NCBI GenBank assembly: GCA_034766995.1
Contig: CM068314.1
Coordinates: 15,496,701-15,560,700 of the forward strand
Length of the DNA: 64,000 nucleotides
Source of the DNA: Acanthacorydalis orientalis
Lineage: Eukaryota; Arthropoda; Insecta; Megaloptera; Corydalidae
Direction: 5' to 3'
Part shown: in pieces, positions 59,617-64,000 of the stretch
Layout of the letters: each line of letters begins with the position of its first letter
Numbering within the stretch: the first letter of the stretch is position 1
The notes under the pieces: generated by a model
Databases searched by the model: none
The model's input: only the letters and a program-made list of their open reading frames with translations
What the model was told of the DNA's origin: nothing
Program-made: the position numbers and the translations under genes

Positions 59617-61175
59617 TATAAAGTACCAAAACTGATGGAATACATAGTTATATTTTTATAAATAACTTAATCGTCTATATAAAATAATTATTTCAATTTT
59701 ATTAACAAACAATTTGACTTTTTTCTACGAGAAGTGTTAAATATTAGCGTTTTATATATTAACCATTTGTTGAAAAGTTAAAATATTTGGTACATTGTAC
59801 AATTAATATATTTTCCCTTTCATTGTGAAATTATTATATTACTTTTTTTTCTAAATAATAACAAATTTAAATTTGAAACTATCTAAAAATCTGCAGTGTG
59901 TATATTATAAAAAAGTAGTAAATCCTCTCTTTTTAACTACATAAAAATATACTTTATATTACTTTATATTTTAGTGTAGTCTGATATTAAGAGTATCTTC
60001 ATAGTTCTAAAGAATTAGTTTTTTTTAAAAAAAAAAACAGAATTAATAATTGTTTTTATGTATACTTTTCATTGTTTAAAATTGGATTAATTCTTTACAA
60101 AGTGTTTATACACAAAATTTTGTTACTGTATTTAAATTCAATTTCATAAATAAATTACTACTTACAAAAAATTCTTGTCACACTTTTCAGACATGGATCA
60201 TTTTATATTTTGATCAGTTTATGCTATGCTAATAACTTTTTCGTTCAGAAAATATCTACGTCTCTTTTGAAATACGCCTAACAATAATAAAGAATGACAA
60301 ATTATTAATTGGTAAGAAAGAAATATTTTATGAGTACTTTCTTATAAAAAAGCAGAAAAAAATTTCTCCTATATTTCCATTTTGTTTGTAAGTAAGTAAG
60401 TAAGCATTCTAAATAGATAATTATTTATTTTCCTACCTGTGATCTTGTTGAAATATTGTCAGAGTAAGTCTTCAGCGTTGTGAATCACATAATTCTTTAT
60501 TTGCATAAGACTATTCTATTAGGAAACCACAATCAAATTGTCTGCAACTGCAGAATATGACTCAAGAGTCAAAATTAATCATAGCAGGTACATGCTTTTG
60601 AAACGAAGACCGTTAGAACAATATTTATATATTTTTTTAGAGATTTTTTCATTTGTATTTTCTTAAAAAAATATTTGATACATGCAACTACGTTTTATAT
60701 TGTAGTTGTTCATATTTAGTTCATCAATTAAAAAATTTGAATTTATTAAAACCATCAACTACTTATTTTATTTATTTAATTCATAAAACTTATATTTTCT
60801 TCAAACAAATAAATATTCATGATTGAAATATATGCAGATTGAAATTAGAAAAATGTACTCATATCTTAAAGTTATTTTTTCGTGATTAATTCGTACAAAT
60901 TAATATATTTTAATGACAGCTCCTGCCTTTGTTAAAGCTTCCGAAACGGACTTTAATCTGAATAATACTTTGGTTGCGTGCTCTGACGCAATTTATACAA
61001 CACTGTAAATGTCATTTGTATAAACTAACGATACTTTTGACTGGCTGGTCTACTTGCTCGACTGTAATTATTTCAAGTTGACTATGTTATACAATGGAAC
61101 TTAACAGTAAAGATGAAATAAACGAATACTTGACGAAAACCCTACACGATATTCAGGCACTTGTACACTCATACT
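59614..61175. other. AT-rich non-coding stretch
   Basis: A (GTAA)4 microsatellite lies at about 60389-60404. A mildly GC-richer patch at 60915-61160 has no sustained frame. Nothing else. Confidence 0.55.

Positions 61176-61206
<31 letters not shown>
61176..61206. repeat. Compound (TA)n(GA)n microsatellite
   Basis: Short TA run then GA run, the same architecture as 34791-34864 and 57790-57823. Confidence 0.96.
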
Positions 61207-62260
61207 TTGAGTAAGAAGAGTGTTAAGTTACCAACAAGAAAGAATTTTTTCTTTTGAAATTTTATAAAATTAATTGAAAAAAGGTAATCATTTAAAATAA
61301 TTCTTGATTACAAAGGTTGAAAACATATTTTTTATATTACAACTAAATTGTCTTTCCCAAAATTTTAATTGGCAATTAATTTTTTCTATGAACAGATGTT
61401 ACATTGATCATATTTAGTAAATATTTTATAAGCATTAATATAACGAAGGAATGAATATAAATTTAATTTAATCGAATCAATTATCGTATTTACATAACAT
61501 ACATATTTAGACATTCTAATTAGATAAATACAATAACTGATATTAATTCATTAAAAATTCACTTATTACTTTATTTTCATATTATTGATAATTTGAGTAT
61601 CTTCCATTAAATGTATTTTTTTAAAAGATATTATTTTTATAAGAATTAACATGCAATTTTACATATTTAATTAACTGCATGCATATTTTAAAAACAAAAC
61701 GAAAAAAAAGGATTTGAGTTTTTGTTTAAATTTCAAAACATGAATTCATTATCATAAATTAATACTAATGAAAATAAATTAATTACAATAACACCATTTT
61801 AATTCACAATTCGATTAAATGTCTTGTATATTTAATCATTACATTTTATATAATGAAATATATGTAATAATAATTATTCATTAAATATTCGATGTTCTCA
61901 TACCTACTTATAAATTTCGATATATTCATATCTAGAGTTCAACATATAGAGTTCCATAAATACCTAAATGTAAACAGATTCAGACGTACATACTGGAATA
62001 TTATTGTGTAAGTTCAGATATAAAATTAACAAAAAAAATATAGAAAAAAATATTTTTTTCGTCTGTTTTAACGGAGGAAAAATTATTATTTTACTAAAAG
62101 AAAGCATAATCTTTCATTAATGAAATGAACTGTATTAAATTTATAGTTAATTAAGACAAACAAAATTAGCAACATAATACAAGAAAGAAGTGTTCCTTTC
62201 TTTTTGCATTCCAAAATCTCTGAATTAAAAATTTGAGAATTTTGTGTGATAAACTGTTTC
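61207..62260. other. AT-rich non-coding stretch
   Basis: Nothing recognised. Confidence 0.6.
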
Positions 62261-62269
62261 CCTCTCTCT

Positions 62270-62315
<46 letters not shown>
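62261..62315. repeat. Compound (CT)n(TA)n microsatellite
   Basis: CT run followed by about 44 bp of TA. Confidence 0.97.
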
Positions 62316-62319
<4 letters not shown>

Positions 62320-62753
62320 CAATGTTTTTTTATAAAAAAATAATTTTATAATTGAGAATTCAGTTTAATAATAAATGTTTGCCGTCTGTTTGAGTCACTT
62401 AAAAATCCTCATTTAACTTACAATTAAATGTAAATACACTTCAGGATTTTTCAACTACTTGTATTTTATAATTCATGTAAATGAATATTATAATGAAATA
62501 TTCGTACCTCATATAAATCTTAAAACAATTTATACAATTATTTCAGTACTCTTGAATATAATAGATTTGAAATGAACGTCGACGTATTTGTCGGTTTAAT
62601 AAGATACCATGTGAATAATTGTATATAGCATGTATTATCTCTGCGGAATATATTACAATATTATTTCATCTTCAATTATTTTGTAATATAAATTTAAGTT
62701 CCAATTTCAAGTTATAATGAAAACTATTTAGAGAAAACTTTCTAAGTAACATG

Positions 62754-62757
<4 letters not shown>
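62316..62757. other. AT-rich non-coding stretch
   Basis: Nothing recognised. Confidence 0.6.

Positions 62758-62828
<71 letters not shown>
62758..62828. repeat. (TA)n microsatellite, about 71 bp
   Basis: Uninterrupted TA run. Confidence 0.98.
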
Positions 62829-62831
<3 letters not shown>

Positions 62832-63025
62832 ATTTTTAAAGTCACCATCTCAGTTAGTGTGTTGTTATTTTTGACTTACACTAGAACATGAAAAATACAG
62901 AATAGGCTGTTCCCATTTTTTTGTACTATCCTCAATAAAAAAGCGACAATATTAAATAAAAACACTAACTCATTTCCTCAGTACAGAGAATTAACAATAT
63001 ATTGATTCGGTATAATACTTTAGAC

Positions 63026-63424
63026 TAGGTGTTCTTAACCTATGAGATGTACCCCCCCCGGGGGGGAGGATGCAAAGGAGTTAGTGGAAAAGTGTAACTG
63101 TCCTTTAGAACATTTTTATAATTGCTTTTTTTTAGAATTCAGTTTAGATTGTACCCTGAATGTGTAGTCTCATTGATAAGAAGCAGCAACAAGTATCTCA
63201 TTAAACGACACTGACTACTTTAAGTGACTCCATAATCATGGTGAAAGATAAAAAGATGTTTCTGAAAAACAACATTTTCTTTACTATTTCTGTATACCTG
63301 ACGATGTTAAAATAAAATTCCAATATCAGTTATCTAATTTATTCATTATTAATTGCTTTCAGAGAGAGGTGCGAGATTAGGAACCCTTTGCTAGAAGGTG
63401 TAAGATTAAGGTTAAGAACCCTTG
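63026..63424. mobile_element. 399-bp non-autonomous hAT element (MITE) with 8-bp TSD
   Basis: The left terminus TAGGTGTTCTTAACCTA and the complement of the right terminus CAAGGGTTCTTAACCTTA are inverted repeats of the hAT form CAGGGGTTCTTAACC. The 8 bp just outside are CTTTAGAC (63018-63025) and CGTTAGAC (63425-63432), one mismatch, as expected for hAT target duplications. A C8G7 palindrome (CCCCCCCCGGGGGGG) follows the left terminus, and a second partial terminus (AGATTAGGAACCC) lies just inside the right end. The interior lacks a transposase frame, so mobility would need an autonomous relative. Confidence 0.8.
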
Positions 63425-63432
63425 CGTTAGAC

Positions 63433-64000
63433 CATAGTAAACGGTCTTATTAAATTGTGTAGCAGAGTCTACGATGTGATAATTATACAAATGGCATCAT
63501 ATTTTGAAATTGAAGTATTTACAAATTGATAAATTGTGTATATATATATATAAATATGATGTGAAGAACAACATATTCCCTCTTAGTAGTTACTGCTATT
63601 TTTATCCGGTTTACAACGTGGCATTTTTACTGTAAAATAGGAATAGCCGTTCTGTATTAAAAAAAGTCAAATGTTCATAACAAGTAGTTGATGTTAGAAC
63701 TTAATTACCAGCTGAAAAAAAATTAAATAATTAAACAATAAACAACAGTTCATACAAAAGTGTTTTATATTAGGTTTGGTAATTAGAAAAGAAATCAATA
63801 ATAAGAAATGCAACAGTTTTAAAATGATTTAAACTTAAATAATTACGCATGTTGCATAATTATTTTCAACGTTTTCGTATTATTTGATTAAAATATAATT
63901 ATTATTATTATTGTCTTTTCTAGCTTAATTTCTAAGTGAATTCATTATATATTTTTTATAATTAATATTTAATGCTCTTAAACATACGATTAGAAAAAAT
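63433..64000. other. AT-rich non-coding stretch to window end
   Basis: A short TA tract lies at 63537-63551. Nothing else is recognised. Confidence 0.6.

Noticed and set aside
1..64000. Bacterial or organellar origin
   Set aside because: AT content could suggest an endosymbiont or mitochondrion, but there are no dense ORFs, rRNA or tRNA genes. Eukaryotic transposon families and long microsatellites are present instead.

Overview
The window is 64 kb of very AT-rich eukaryotic DNA, by eye about three-quarters A+T. It has the character of intergenic or long-intron sequence from an animal genome, most likely an arthropod and probably an insect. Four things point that way. Remnants of piggyBac, hAT and Tc1/mariner DNA transposons are present. 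One promoter candidate has an arthropod-style TATA box plus a TCAGTC initiator at the canonical spacing. There are no bacterial features such as operons, Shine-Dalgarno sites or dense ORFs. CpG-rich islets also stand out sharply from the AT-rich background. The species cannot be named from this sequence.

The dominant feature is simple-sequence DNA. More than fifty (TA)n tracts run from about 15 to 85 bp, roughly one per 1.1 kb, often compounded with (CA)n, (TG)n, (GA)n or (CT)n. Many apparent ORFs are only these tracts read as Tyr-Ile repeats. The tracts are unevenly spread: none of length lies in about 26.5-31.3 kb, 34.9-38.2 kb or 48.7-55.7 kb.

No complete protein-coding gene is visible. 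The clear protein-like sequences are transposon debris: a piggyBac transposase C-terminus (about 3.3-3.5 kb), a mariner/DUF4817-type helix-turn-helix fragment broken by frameshifts (about 28.2-28.4 kb), and an antisense mariner-like C-terminus (about 42.9 kb). Two short non-autonomous elements can be bounded: a 264-bp TA-flanked MITE at 10865-11128, and a 399-bp hAT MITE at 63026-63424 with an 8-bp target duplication. Single hAT-like ends occur near 2.8 and 35.4 kb. Small foldback elements lie at 36.3-36.5 and 39.55-39.66 kb. A degenerate dispersed repeat recurs at least six times on both strands.

Four GC- and CpG-enriched islets are the best candidates for host gene parts: 1.62-1.76 kb (contains a CRE-like site), 21.34-21.78 kb (the strongest CpG islet, probably a promoter and 5' untranslated exon), 37.25-37.47 kb (a possible small exon, splice-like signals on both strands) and 53.0-53.35 kb. 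The TATA/Inr promoter is at 57.37-57.45 kb. Short reverse-strand ORFs near 5.2-5.4, 54.8-55.0 and 58.86-58.99 kb look more protein-like than their surroundings, but I do not recognise them with confidence. A reasonable reading is one or more long-intron insect genes whose promoters and first exons fall near 21.4 and 57.4 kb, with the rest being introns, intergenic DNA and transposon fossils. I found no evidence for a new multi-gene system here.
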